NCBI GenBank assembly: GCA_002369075.1 | Contig: DFEG01000014.1 | Span: 59,841-110,130, forward strand | Direction of reading: 5' to 3' | Source of the DNA: Bacteroidales bacterium UBA3808 | Lineage (GTDB): Bacteria; Bacteroidota; Bacteroidia; Bacteroidales; Paludibacteraceae | Length of the DNA: 50,290 bases | In this document: positions 35,901-42,673 of the stretch, one piece after another | Numbering within the stretch: the first letter of the stretch is position 1 | How the letters are laid out: each line of letters starts with the position of its first letter | Notes under the pieces: model-generated | Seen by the model: only the letters and a program-made list of their open reading frames with translations | Database searches by the model: none | What the model was told of the DNA's origin: nothing | Program-made: the position numbers and the translations under genes

Positions 35901-36172
35901 ATGCGGATGGTACCGGACAGATTGCAAATGCGGATTATAGTATAACCGATCGTTTCTTGGAGAACGCTTCATTCCTCCGTTGCGATAACATCACGCTCGG
36001 TTACTCTTTCACCAAGAACAAAATCTCGGGACGTGCCTTCTGTACCGTTTCCAACCCCTTCGTGATTACCAAATACTCGGGGCTTGATCCGGAAGTTGGT
36101 CTCGGTGGCGTTGATAACTCGATTTACCCGCGTTCAATGACTACCGTGCTCGGTATTAACCTGCAATTCTAA
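32936..36172 (+). CDS. SusC/RagA-family TonB-dependent outer-membrane transporter
   Basis: A 1078-residue outer-membrane import channel for oligosaccharides. It has a signal peptide ending near AYA, a carboxypeptidase-regulatory-like domain (VSGVVTDAANGEPIIGASI, about residues 28-105) and the TonB-box-like DEVVVVGYG. The plug contains the SusC signature PLIVIDGLAMD and IETFTVLKDASATAIYGSRASNG; a 22-strand barrel follows, ending NLQF. The SusD partner gene follows after 34 bp. In this family the pair forms a lidded channel powered by TonB. The glycan cannot be read from the sequence, though the neighbouring carrier hints at alpha-glucan. Confidence 0.96.
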   Translation: MKNYMLNLRALWMAGLLIVGLSAYAQLTVSGVVTDAANGEPIIGASILEMGTTNGTITDYDGNFVLNVKPGAKLQISYMGYKTQELDAKPQMSVKMGEDSELLDEVVVVGYGVVKKNDATGSVTAIKPDEMNKALTTTATDMLSGKIAGVNISTDGGTPGGGASIRIRGGSSLNASNDPLIVIDGLAMDNNGIQGVSNPLSLVNPNDIETFTVLKDASATAIYGSRASNGVILITTKKGKAGQKMKVSYDGNVSFGSVLKHMDVLNGDELRAYVTAAGQSKQANQYLMNDNVDWFNQIYRTAVNTDHNVSLMGGLKNKVVDMPYRASIGYTLNNGAVKGSQMQRVTASLNLNPSFLDNHLTFNLNAKGMYIYNQYEPGIAGAYLDKDPTQPIYSTGDLTNIYGEQILAGETNGTKYYLTKEELDTHWDGFFQPLGTSSSVYGPYGDPNWMYSLKSSANPLAQLKHQSNTSNAGQFVGNLEGTYKVHGLEDLVLHANFGADYAFGKSTSVNSMLGSASHYTGWNGFEQKMKYNLQFNAFAQYGHDWEKAQQHFDIMAGYEWQHFYNEYLKRGNGMYLSTYMDDPTRAGKEAYPEFGQGKGENYLVSFFGRVNWIGWNQIMVTATVRGDGSSRFSRDHRWGVFPSVAVGWKIKESFLKDVNWLNDLKLRLGYGITGQQDGIGDYSYMPTYTQTTGHTSYYPVGGENYAKEDFNAKNVDIVKDADGNILYISDRPNAFNPNLTWEKTTTYNVGIDFAFLNNRISGALDYYFRNTTDLLNNVNVAMGTNFRKRVMSNIGSLQNQGLEFSLNAVVLDYGKRFKWDLGYNVTWNQNKITKINGDETMIDGNGYGGDGLGGKSITKFAVGYATNVFYLYEAQKGTREDGSTYWYIVDQQKEGEAGYGKIDEQDKVFKHSPVAPVMMGFQTKFQFYNFDLGLSFRANIGNYVFNNVIASRLQNVPAGNLARDGYYKTLPTDVFRAYYVDGYNMTIYNADGTGQIANADYSITDRFLENASFLRCDNITLGYSFTKNKISGRAFCTVSNPFVITKYSGLDPEVGLGGVDNSIYPRSMTTVLGINLQF

Positions 36173-36206
36173 GACTTTAAACTGATAACAGAAAACATCA
36201 AATAAT

Positions 36207-37952
36207 ATGAAACGATTATTTAATTACGCAGTATTGGTATGTGTGGCGCTTGGAATGGCATCGTGCGTACAAGACCTCAATACCAAACCGATTGATCCGA
36301 ACTCATCCACTTCCTTTAATCAGGATCGTATGTTCACCAAGTGCTACTCCTGTATGGCGGTCATTGGTCAATCTTCACCGAAAGAGGACTCTGATGTCGA
36401 GGATATTGATGCCGGTACATCAGGCTTCTATCGTACAATCTGGTATTGTAATGAGTTAACGACGGACGAAGCTTGGTGGATATGGGATGATGCCGAATCT
36501 AAACAGCTCTGCCAAACTAACTGGAATGGCACTAACACGATGATTCGTGCGATTTATACTCGCTTGAACCTTAATATCAAGTATTGTAACCACTACCTCA
36601 CATACGCTTCTTCGGAAACAGAGGAGGATAAAAATCGTATCGCTGAAGTTCGCTGGATCCGTGCATTGCATTATTTCTATCTTATGGATATGTATCTCTA
36701 TGCTCCGTTAATCACTACTGAGTCCAGTGACTTCCCGCATTTCGTGCCGCGTCATGAGTTATATAAATGGTTGGTAACCGAACTGGAGGATTTAGTCGTA
36801 GCTCTGCCCGCTCAACGTGTTTCACCGTACCGCGTCGGTAAAGCTGCCGCACAACTCCTCTTGGCGCGTATCTATCTCAATGCCGATGTATATAATAAGT
36901 ACAACCCCGATTGGACGGCTGGAACTACTTGGAAAAAAGCATATGATGCCGCAACCTCTCTTATTTCTGATAATCCGCAACATTCGCTTGTTACCACGCC
37001 GATAGTGACAGACTCAGGTTTTGTATATTCCGCTTATCAGCAGTTATTCATGGGGGACAACAACCGTGCCGATGTAATGAAGGAAAATATCTTCCAAATA
37101 TATCAAGATGGTCTCTATGCACAAAGTTACGCTTCTTCGATGATGCTGATTGGTGCTAACCGCCTGCAAGGTATGAATGCTTGGGGTATTGAAGCTGAGT
37201 GGCACTCCATGCGTACCTCACCTACTATGGTGGATAAGTTCCTAACGCCGATGGGTATTGACCGCACGACGGCAATGGGTATGGTGTACGATGAGTTTGA
37301 GATGCCGGGACAGTTGCACGATGATCGCGCTATTCTATCTTCAGATGGTTTGAATACCGGTTATACCTTTACGATTAAGGGAGATCAGGATCTCGGTAAT
37401 ACTTCATATCTGTTTGATTGCTGGGCGGCACTCAAATATACAGGCGTGTATTCCTCTGCCGATCTGCCGGAACTCTCCCCGCGTCAAAGCAAAGATTGGC
37501 CCGATACCGACATCCCTATGCTCCGTCTGGCTGAGGCATATATGATTCAAGCCGAGGCTCTCTTCCGTACTGGAGATAAAGGAGGCGCACTCAACATAAT
37601 TAATAATGTGATCCGCGCACGTGCTAACGCTGATCCGCTTCCTTCTCTGGACGAAGAGACGCTGCTTGACGAATGGTGTCGTGAGTTCTACGATGAAGGT
37701 CGACGCCGCATTGACCTTATTCGCTTTGGACGTTTCTTTGGACCGGAGGCGGATAAATACCGCTATCATTGGGAAGGACGTATGGGAAAGAACGATGGAC
37801 CGCAGTTCTATACTACCGGTACCCCGGAATACATGAACTGGTTCCCCGTGCCCTCTGAGGATAAACGCTCGAACCCGAACTTCAAAACCGATGTGGAAGG
37901 CGATCCCAATAATATCTTCGCTGCGCAAGGCGGTGACGGCTATACCTATTAA
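36207..37952 (+). CDS. SusD/RagB-family surface glycan-binding lipoprotein
   Basis: A 581-residue lipoprotein acting as the lid of the SusC channel. The signal peptide is MKRLFNYAVLVCVALGMASC with the lipid-carrying Cys20. SusD marks are the N-terminal LNTKPIDPN, helical TPR-like repeats with EVRWIRALHYFYLMDMY and GKAAAQLLLARIYLNADVY, and near the C-terminus the family segment LDEWCREFYDEGRRRIDLIRFGRF. It lies between susC and the secreted binding protein gene, and the order is the normal one for such loci. An octad repeat lies just after its stop. Confidence 0.95.
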   Translation: MKRLFNYAVLVCVALGMASCVQDLNTKPIDPNSSTSFNQDRMFTKCYSCMAVIGQSSPKEDSDVEDIDAGTSGFYRTIWYCNELTTDEAWWIWDDAESKQLCQTNWNGTNTMIRAIYTRLNLNIKYCNHYLTYASSETEEDKNRIAEVRWIRALHYFYLMDMYLYAPLITTESSDFPHFVPRHELYKWLVTELEDLVVALPAQRVSPYRVGKAAAQLLLARIYLNADVYNKYNPDWTAGTTWKKAYDAATSLISDNPQHSLVTTPIVTDSGFVYSAYQQLFMGDNNRADVMKENIFQIYQDGLYAQSYASSMMLIGANRLQGMNAWGIEAEWHSMRTSPTMVDKFLTPMGIDRTTAMGMVYDEFEMPGQLHDDRAILSSDGLNTGYTFTIKGDQDLGNTSYLFDCWAALKYTGVYSSADLPELSPRQSKDWPDTDIPMLRLAEAYMIQAEALFRTGDKGGALNIINNVIRARANADPLPSLDEETLLDEWCREFYDEGRRRIDLIRFGRFFGPEADKYRYHWEGRMGKNDGPQFYTTGTPEYMNWFPVPSEDKRSNPNFKTDVEGDPNNIFAAQGGDGYTY

Positions 37953-37971
37953 TGAATAATAAATCTCGTGA

Positions 37972-38003
37972 TGTCGATGTGTCAATATGTCGATATGTCG
38001 ATT
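37972..38003. repeat. Octad array after the susD-like gene
   Basis: TGTCGATG, TGTCAATA, TGTCGATA, TGTCGATT: four 8-bp units in the 118-bp spacer. The rest of the spacer is an A/T-rich leader. Confidence 0.85.
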
Positions 38004-38070
38004 TTCCGGTATTTAAAATGATAACTAACAACTAATTAACATTATTAACAATTAAAAAATCTTTTAAATT

Positions 38071-39375
38071 ATGAAGAAGATTTATGCATTTATGGCTGCT
38101 GCGCTGATGAGCGCAAGCCTGTTTGCTGCGGCTCCAACTGTTGAGGATCTCGCAAAAGTTTATGATGTGGCTAACAACGTTGTACTTTGCTTCCAACCAA
38201 TTGAAGATGCAACTGTTTGTAGTGACATTTATTTCGTAGGTTCCCCGAACAATTGGGGGAAAGGCGAAGGAAACACTGAGGATTTTGCTAACTGTGAGAA
38301 ATTCGCTCCGGTAGCCGGTTTCGATGGCTGGTATGCAGCTGAGTTGCCGTACAGCGATGGTTTCTATGGCAAACCGCTCCACAACACACAGAATGGTACT
38401 TTCTCTTGGGACTACCAGTGCGGTGACCCGGAGTCTTGGGTGTATGTAGCAGGTAACGAAATCACTCTTAACTTAGAGAACGGAAGCGAGTCTTCAATGG
38501 GTTATCCTTCTGCTGGTGTTTACATCTATCAACTGAAGTATTGGAAACTACACAGAAACCCGTGTGCTGCTGTTGTTAAGCACAACTACACCATAAAGGT
38601 TTACGCTCCGGATGCATGTGCTGACATGAAACCGGCTGTCGCTGGTGACGATATGGGCTGGAGTGCTCATGCTATGAACGAGGAATTGGACGATGAGTTC
38701 AACACCGTTTATACATATTCGTTTGAAGGTCAGGAAGGTCATGCTTTCAAAATTATAGAGGCTGTCCGTGGCTGGGCCAATGAGATGCAGTATTATGATG
38801 CAGAAGCTGCAGATTGGAAAAACTTTGATAATCAGGAGCTTGGTGCTACTGAGACCATCGTTCTTGACTATAGCGACAATACCAAGTTCCGTTTTGCTAA
38901 GTGTGATGGAGTAGAACCTATTGAAGTTTCGGTTAAGGCTAAGTTACCTGCAGCAGGATGCCCGGAGAAGGTAGAGATCCTCGGCTCTTTCGGAGCAGGT
39001 TGGGATGGAGCTGCTACTGCCATGACTTTTAATGCTTCTACTGGTTATTTCGAGGCTACGTTTACCGCGAGACCTGATGATGAATTCAAATTCCGTGGTG
39101 AAGGTAGTTGGGATGTACAAATTCAGGTTATTGATGAGAATAATGAGGGCGCTTGGAAAGATATGTCCAACGTTATAATTGACGACAATATTGACGACAA
39201 TAACGTAGTTGAGCTTGACTTCTCTGACCCTGCTGAGTACCGTTGGACTCCGGCTTCTCAAGGCATCGAGGAAGTTGTCCTGACCGAGAAGGCACACAAG
39301 GTTGTTGTGGACGGTGTCCTCTACATCGTTCGTGACAATAAGATGTTCAACATCCAAGGCGCACAGGTTCGCTAA
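38071..39375 (+). CDS. Secreted SusE/F-like carbohydrate-binding protein (predicted)
   Basis: A 434-residue secreted protein. The signal peptide MKKIYAFMAAALMSASLFAAA lacks a lipobox, unlike usual SusE/F proteins. At least two modules resemble starch-binding repeats (IYFVGSPNNWGKGEG...GFDGWYAAELP; VEILGSFGAGWDGAAT...EFKFRGEGSW), each with the aromatic residues typical of sugar-binding sites. The C-terminus (KVVVDGVLYIVRDNKMFNIQGAQVR) resembles the tail of the lyase at 12309 and may direct type IX export or surface attachment. It is the last gene of the locus, followed by a palindrome and a hairpin. Sugar binding is inferred. Confidence 0.78.
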   Translation: MKKIYAFMAAALMSASLFAAAPTVEDLAKVYDVANNVVLCFQPIEDATVCSDIYFVGSPNNWGKGEGNTEDFANCEKFAPVAGFDGWYAAELPYSDGFYGKPLHNTQNGTFSWDYQCGDPESWVYVAGNEITLNLENGSESSMGYPSAGVYIYQLKYWKLHRNPCAAVVKHNYTIKVYAPDACADMKPAVAGDDMGWSAHAMNEELDDEFNTVYTYSFEGQEGHAFKIIEAVRGWANEMQYYDAEAADWKNFDNQELGATETIVLDYSDNTKFRFAKCDGVEPIEVSVKAKLPAAGCPEKVEILGSFGAGWDGAATAMTFNASTGYFEATFTARPDDEFKFRGEGSWDVQIQVIDENNEGAWKDMSNVIIDDNIDDNNVVELDFSDPAEYRWTPASQGIEEVVLTEKAHKVVVDGVLYIVRDNKMFNIQGAQVR

Positions 39376-39407
39376 TCCGACCTCCCATCGCATCAGCCAC
39401 CCATTGC

Positions 39408-39427
39408 ATCAGCCATATATGGCTGAT
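39408..39427. repeat. 20-bp palindrome, ATCAGCCA arm
   Basis: ATCAGCCA-TATA-TGGCTGAT, a perfect palindrome 33 bp after the stop of the upstream gene. Confidence 0.9.
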
Positions 39428-39442
39428 CTAAAAGGCTGACCG

Positions 39443-39478
39443 AAAGATAGCCCGGGCTCCCGCTCGGGCTATTCTTTT
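39443..39478 (+). terminator. Hairpin ending the polysaccharide-utilisation locus
   Basis: ATAGCCCG (39447-39454) pairs with CGGGCTAT (39465-39472) around ten bases, followed by TCTTTT. It fits an intrinsic terminator with a short U-tract. Confidence 0.75.
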
Positions 39479-39541
39479 GCCCTCCCCCCCCCCTTCTCCC
39501 ATTCGCCTCTCGCCCCTTCGCCTCTCTTCCCCTCTCCTTCT

Positions 39542-39572
39542 CCCCCTCTGAGAGGGGGTCGGGGGGGTGTCC
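39542..39572. repeat. GC-rich palindromic spacer repeat
   Basis: CCCCCTCT-G-AGAGGGGG (39542-39558), then TCGGGGGGGTGTCC. It is closely similar to the units at 39590 and 42451. Confidence 0.9.
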
Positions 39573-39589
39573 TCCTCTCCTTTTTCCCC

Positions 39590-39620
39590 CCCCCTCTGAG
39601 AGGGGGTTGGGGGGTGTCTT
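39590..39620. repeat. GC-rich palindromic spacer repeat, second copy
   Basis: CCCCCTCT-G-AGAGGGGG (39590-39606), then TTGGGGGGTGTCTT. Confidence 0.9.
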
Positions 39621-39675
39621 TTCCTTAATTAAGCAACACCACTATATTTTTTTTGAAAAATAATTGCCCAAACTC

Positions 39676-39706
39676 TTGCATATTCCGAAAAAATGTCGTA
39701 CCTTTG
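39676..39706 (+). promoter_or_regulatory. Bacteroidetes-type promoter
   Basis: TTG at 39676-39678 within CTCTTGCATATTCCG, and TACCTTTG at 39699-39706; spacing 23 bp. It serves the membrane-protein gene at 39755. Confidence 0.85.
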
Positions 39707-39754
39707 CACCGACTTATAAAAAACGCATCGTATAACCTCTAAATCTATTGGCAT

Positions 39755-40501
39755 ATGAGTCTCGAAATTCTCCTTTATTCACTGCTTTTCATCCTGATTG
39801 GATTGACCTTGGTGTCTCTCTTCTTGGTTTGGCAATGGTTTGACGCGCGCGACCGCCTCAAAGTGGTGCGCGAGACGACACGTGAGCAAACGATTCACGC
39901 GATACGACATGCGCACAATAAATGCCGTCTGTTGCTGTATTCCGGTATTGCGCTCGCGGTTGCGTTTATCTTCATTCCTCTTGCTCTGCATGATTATTAC
40001 ACAATGCTCGTCTATCCGGCTGTGGTGATTGTGGCGGATTTGCTTATCTTGCTCGGACTCCGCTCACACGCAAAAGCGTATAGAAACAGCATAGATGAAT
40101 ATGTCAATGCCAATGAGGAGCACGTACGTGAGGCGGCTGCCGCACGGGAGCAGATGCGCGAGCAATGGAAACACGATGCACTTACCCTCAACCCCCAGGC
40201 GGAGGCGGTGATTAAAGAGACACTCGGTGATAACTACGAAGTGTGGTTCCAGCACGACATCCTCACCGGAAAGAATGTCCTCGCGAACCGCGAAGAAGGC
40301 ATCCTCTACGCACAAGGTATTATCCTCCGCTTCTCGGAAATCATGGAGGTGCGCCTCGGTCGCAAGGATCTGAAACTCGTGACGACGAATAGTACGTATC
40401 CTTTTGTCACCATTGATTTCGGCGCACTGCCTATCAATCCCGAGACTGGAAACAAATACATGGACGAGCTGGCAGAAAAGATCCAGGCTCTCATCCCATA
40501 A
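39755..40501 (+). CDS. Uncharacterised membrane protein
   Basis: A 248-residue protein with three likely membrane helices (about residues 5-27, 58-78 and 82-102). A charged helix follows (about 108-145), then a soluble C-terminal part of beta-type sequence (DILTGKNVLANREEGILYAQG, LVTTNSTYPFVTIDFG). The last part could be a small PH-like or YcxB-like sensor domain, but I do not recognise the family. It has its own promoter and a strong terminator, so it appears to be a single-gene unit. Confidence 0.75.
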   Translation: MSLEILLYSLLFILIGLTLVSLFLVWQWFDARDRLKVVRETTREQTIHAIRHAHNKCRLLLYSGIALAVAFIFIPLALHDYYTMLVYPAVVIVADLLILLGLRSHAKAYRNSIDEYVNANEEHVREAAAAREQMREQWKHDALTLNPQAEAVIKETLGDNYEVWFQHDILTGKNVLANREEGILYAQGIILRFSEIMEVRLGRKDLKLVTTNSTYPFVTIDFGALPINPETGNKYMDELAEKIQALIP

Positions 40502-40531
40502 AAAAAAGAGGCGCTCGCCTCTTTTTTTTTC
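40501..40531. terminator. Bidirectional terminator
   Basis: A run of A, then AGAGGCG-CTCGCCTCT and a T-run. It works for the membrane-protein gene on the plus strand and for panB on the minus strand, whose stop lies at 40532. Confidence 0.92.
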
Positions 40532-41347
40532 TTAATAACTCTCCTCCGCACTGGGGAAACTCCCGTCTTTCACCGCACTGACATATGCGCCCACAGCGCC
40601 CTTGACCTCTTCTCCAAGATTGGCGAAATGCCGTAGGAACTTCGGCTTGAACCCTTGGTTGAGTCCCAACATGTCGTGCAGTACCAGTACCTGACCGTCC
40701 GTGCCGTTGCCCGCGCCGATTCCGATGACAGGACAACTGACCGCTTGCGTCACTTGCTCGGCTAACACCGCAGGAATCTTCTCCAATGTGATGGCGAAAC
40801 ACCCGGCTTCGTCTAACAGCTTGGCGTCGTGCAGTAACTTCTCCGCCTCCGCCTCCTCTTTGGCGCGCAGACCGTAACCGCCAAACTGGTTCACGCTCTG
40901 GGGCGTCAGACCTAAGTGACCCATCACCGGCACGCCCGCCTTGATCATGTGACGGATGGCTGGCAGCACCTCTTCGCCGCCTTCGATCTTCACGGCGTCG
41001 CAACCGCTCTCTTTGAGAATCTTGATGGCGTTACGCACGCCTTCCTCCTCGCTCACTTGGTAGCTGCCGAACGGCATGTCGCATACCACTAACGCATGTT
41101 GCGCCGCCCGAACCACTCCTTTCGCAAGGAAAATCATCTCATCTACCGTAATCGGCAGCGTGTATGCGTTCCCGCAGACCACGTTGCTTGCGCTGTCACC
41201 GACCAGAATCATGTCGATACCCGCTTCATCTACTAAACTCGCTAACGTGAAATCATAACTCGTTAGCATGGCGATCTTCTCGCCGTTCGCCTTCATCTGA
41301 CGAAGCTTCGCTGTCGTCATTCGGCTATTTTGTACATGTACACTCAT
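40532..41347 (-). CDS. panB: 3-methyl-2-oxobutanoate hydroxymethyltransferase
   Basis: First committed step of pantothenate (coenzyme A) synthesis: adds a hydroxymethyl group from methylene-tetrahydrofolate to alpha-ketoisovalerate. The start is the ATG at 41347 (MSVHVQNSRMTTAKLRQMK), giving 271 residues, the usual length; the frame remains open upstream across the promoter. Motifs are VGDSASNVVCGN, MPFGSYQ, KIEGG, VMGHLGLTPQSVNQFGGY, ITLEKIP and GIGAG. The gene stands alone, diverging from a permease gene with interlocked promoters. Confidence 0.95.
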   Translation of the reverse strand: MSVHVQNSRMTTAKLRQMKANGEKIAMLTSYDFTLASLVDEAGIDMILVGDSASNVVCGNAYTLPITVDEMIFLAKGVVRAAQHALVVCDMPFGSYQVSEEEGVRNAIKILKESGCDAVKIEGGEEVLPAIRHMIKAGVPVMGHLGLTPQSVNQFGGYGLRAKEEAEAEKLLHDAKLLDEAGCFAITLEKIPAVLAEQVTQAVSCPVIGIGAGNGTDGQVLVLHDMLGLNQGFKPKFLRHFANLGEEVKGAVGAYVSAVKDGSFPSAEESY

Positions 41348-41369
41348 AGTTTTTGTAAAAAAAAACGCA

Positions 41370-41401
41370 CAAAGGTACTGCTTTTTTTGGAAATATGCAA
41401 A
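41370..41401 (-). promoter_or_regulatory. Promoter for panB
   Basis: Minus strand: TTG at 41400-41398 and TACCTTTG at 41377-41370, spacing 23 bp. It overlaps the promoter of the opposite gene by about 14 bp. Confidence 0.85.
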
Positions 41402-41417
41402 TTTTTTACTACCTTTG
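41387..41417 (+). promoter_or_regulatory. Promoter for the FecCD-type permease
   Basis: TTG at 41387-41389 and TACCTTTG at 41410-41417, spacing 23 bp. The start codon follows 8 bp after the -7 box, so the transcript has almost no leader. Confidence 0.8.
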
Positions 41418-41425
41418 CGCTCGAA

Positions 41426-42400
41426 ATGAGACAAAATACAGTCATATTCGCCTGTTTGGTAGTCCTTTTGGCACTGTTCTTCGGGCTTGACATCTGTTCC
41501 GGTACCATCTGGCTCTGGCCCTTTGGCGATTCCCTTTCGCCGATGGAGTCGCAAATCTTGCACGCCATCCGTCTCCCGAAAGCACTCACCGCCATCCTTG
41601 CCGGAGCATCCCTCTCCGTGGCTGGGCTCATCATGCAGACTCTCTTCCGCAACCCCCTCGCCGGACCATACACCCTCGGTGTCTCCTCCGGTGCCAGCCT
41701 CGGCGTCGCCTTCCTTACGATGATAGGCGGCCTCCTTTCGCCTATAACCTCTAACCTTTCAACTTTAGGCCTCCCTCTCGCCGCCGTCATTGGTGCCACG
41801 CTCGTCTTGCTACTCGTCATGGCGGTCAGTCGTCGTGTCACGAGTAATGTCAGCCTCTTGATTGTCGGTATGATGTTCGGCTCCATCGCCGGTGCGCTTG
41901 TCAGTCTCATGCAGAATTTCGCCAACCCCGACGCACTCAAACTATTCATCGTCTGGACGCTCGGCTCCCTCTCTTCCGTAGGGTGGGGGGATATGTATAT
42001 GCTCATTCCTGTTCTGCTGCTCGGTACGCTCTTTGTCTTGCTCGCCCTCAAACCCCTCAACGGCTTGCTCTTGGGTGAGGACTACGCGCGCGGATTAGGT
42101 ATTGATGTATCGCGCTCGCGCTTGTATATAGTGCTGGCTACCGGACTTCTCGCCGGAGGCGTCACCGCTTTCTGCGGTCCTATCGCCTTCATCGGTGTCG
42201 CCGTCCCCCACATAGCCCGTGGCATCTTCCGCACCTCCAACCACCGCATCACCATCCCCGCCGCCGCCCTCATCGGCGCATGCCTGCTTCTCGTCTGCGA
42301 TGTCCTCTGCTCCCTCTTCATCTACCCGCTCCCCATCTCTACCGTCTCCGCCCTCTTCGGTGCCCCCATGATCATCTGGATCATCCTCAAAAACCGCTAA
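41426..42400 (+). CDS. FecCD-family ABC transporter permease
   Basis: A 324-residue inner-membrane permease for siderophore, heme or cobalamin uptake. The start is the ATG at 41426 (MRQNTVIFACLVVLLALFFG), just after the promoter. Family marks are RLPKALTAILAGASLSVAGLIMQTLFRNPLAGPYTLGVSSGASLG, FIVWTLGSLSS, and near the end FCGPIAFIGVAVPHIARG. About nine or ten helices. No ATPase or binding-protein gene is beside it, so it must work with partners encoded elsewhere. A loop (PITSNLSTLGLP) is encoded by degenerate heptads at 41744-41771. Confidence 0.92.
   Translation: MRQNTVIFACLVVLLALFFGLDICSGTIWLWPFGDSLSPMESQILHAIRLPKALTAILAGASLSVAGLIMQTLFRNPLAGPYTLGVSSGASLGVAFLTMIGGLLSPITSNLSTLGLPLAAVIGATLVLLLVMAVSRRVTSNVSLLIVGMMFGSIAGALVSLMQNFANPDALKLFIVWTLGSLSSVGWGDMYMLIPVLLLGTLFVLLALKPLNGLLLGEDYARGLGIDVSRSRLYIVLATGLLAGGVTAFCGPIAFIGVAVPHIARGIFRTSNHRITIPAAALIGACLLLVCDVLCSLFIYPLPISTVSALFGAPMIIWIILKNR
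41744..41771. repeat. Degenerate heptads in the permease gene
   Basis: ATAACCT, CTAACCT, TTCAACT, TTAGGCC. Period 7 is visible but the units have drifted; they encode a loop between helices. Confidence 0.5.
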
Positions 42401-42450
42401 TTCGGCTATCCCTTCGCCTCTCGCCCCTCTCCCTTCTCCTTTTTTTCCCC

Positions 42451-42480
42451 CCCCCTCTGAGAGGGGGACGGGGGGTGTCC
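42451..42480. repeat. GC-rich palindromic spacer repeat, third copy
   Basis: CCCCCTCT-G-AGAGGGGG (42451-42467), then ACGGGGGGTGTCC, 50 bp after the permease stop. Confidence 0.9.
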
Positions 42481-42494
42481 TTCGTCTTTCCCTT

Positions 42495-42514
42495 CTCGCG
42501 CATCTTTGCGCGAG
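42495..42514. repeat. 20-bp palindrome, CTCGCGCA arm
   Basis: CTCGCGCA-TCTT-TGCGCGAG, perfect arms, in a pyrimidine-rich flank between the permease gene and dnaK. Confidence 0.9.
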
Positions 42515-42560
42515 CCCCCCTTTCCCCCTTCTCCCTTCTGCCATTTTGTCAGTCCCTTTC

Positions 42561-42590
42561 TGCCAAATACCCTTTGGCACGCGTTTTGTC
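42561..42590 (+). promoter_or_regulatory. dnaK control region: inverted repeat and sigma-54-like site
   Basis: TGCCAAA-TACCC-TTTGGCA (42561-42579) is a perfect inverted repeat. Overlapping it, TTGGCACGCGTTTTGTC (42574-42590) matches the sigma-54 -24/-12 layout except for TTGT where TTGC is usual. No TANNTTTG promoter is seen upstream of dnaK. No CIRCE element is present. Use by sigma-54 or a heat-shock regulator is inference. Confidence 0.5.
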
Positions 42591-42603
42591 ATTATTGGGG
42601 TGA

Positions 42604-42639
42604 CTAGTAAACTAGAAAACTAGTAGACTAGTAAACTAT
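42604..42639. repeat. Octad array in the dnaK leader
   Basis: CTAGTAAA, CTAGAAAA, CTAGTAGA, CTAGTAAA, CTAT: 8-bp units in the region expected to be the 5' untranslated part of dnaK mRNA. Confidence 0.88.
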
Positions 42640-42673
42640 AAATCGAAAATTAATTAAAGAAAGGAAAAATACT

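Larger units (their letters stand above)
39376..39675. other. Spacer with palindrome, hairpin and GC repeats
   Basis: No gene seen. It holds the 20-bp palindrome at 39408, a half copy before it (GCATCAGCCA at 39390), the hairpin at 39443, long C/T tracts and two CCCCCTCT/AGAGGGGG repeats, then an A/T-rich stretch leading to the promoter at 39676. Confidence 0.85.

Noticed and set aside
41348..41563. 72-residue N-terminal extension of panB
   Set aside because: It runs through both divergent promoters and into the permease gene; the ATG at 41347 gives the normal PanB length.
42401..42673. CIRCE (HrcA) operator before dnaK
   Set aside because: No TTAGCACTC/GAGTGCTAA pair is present; the inverted repeat found there is different.
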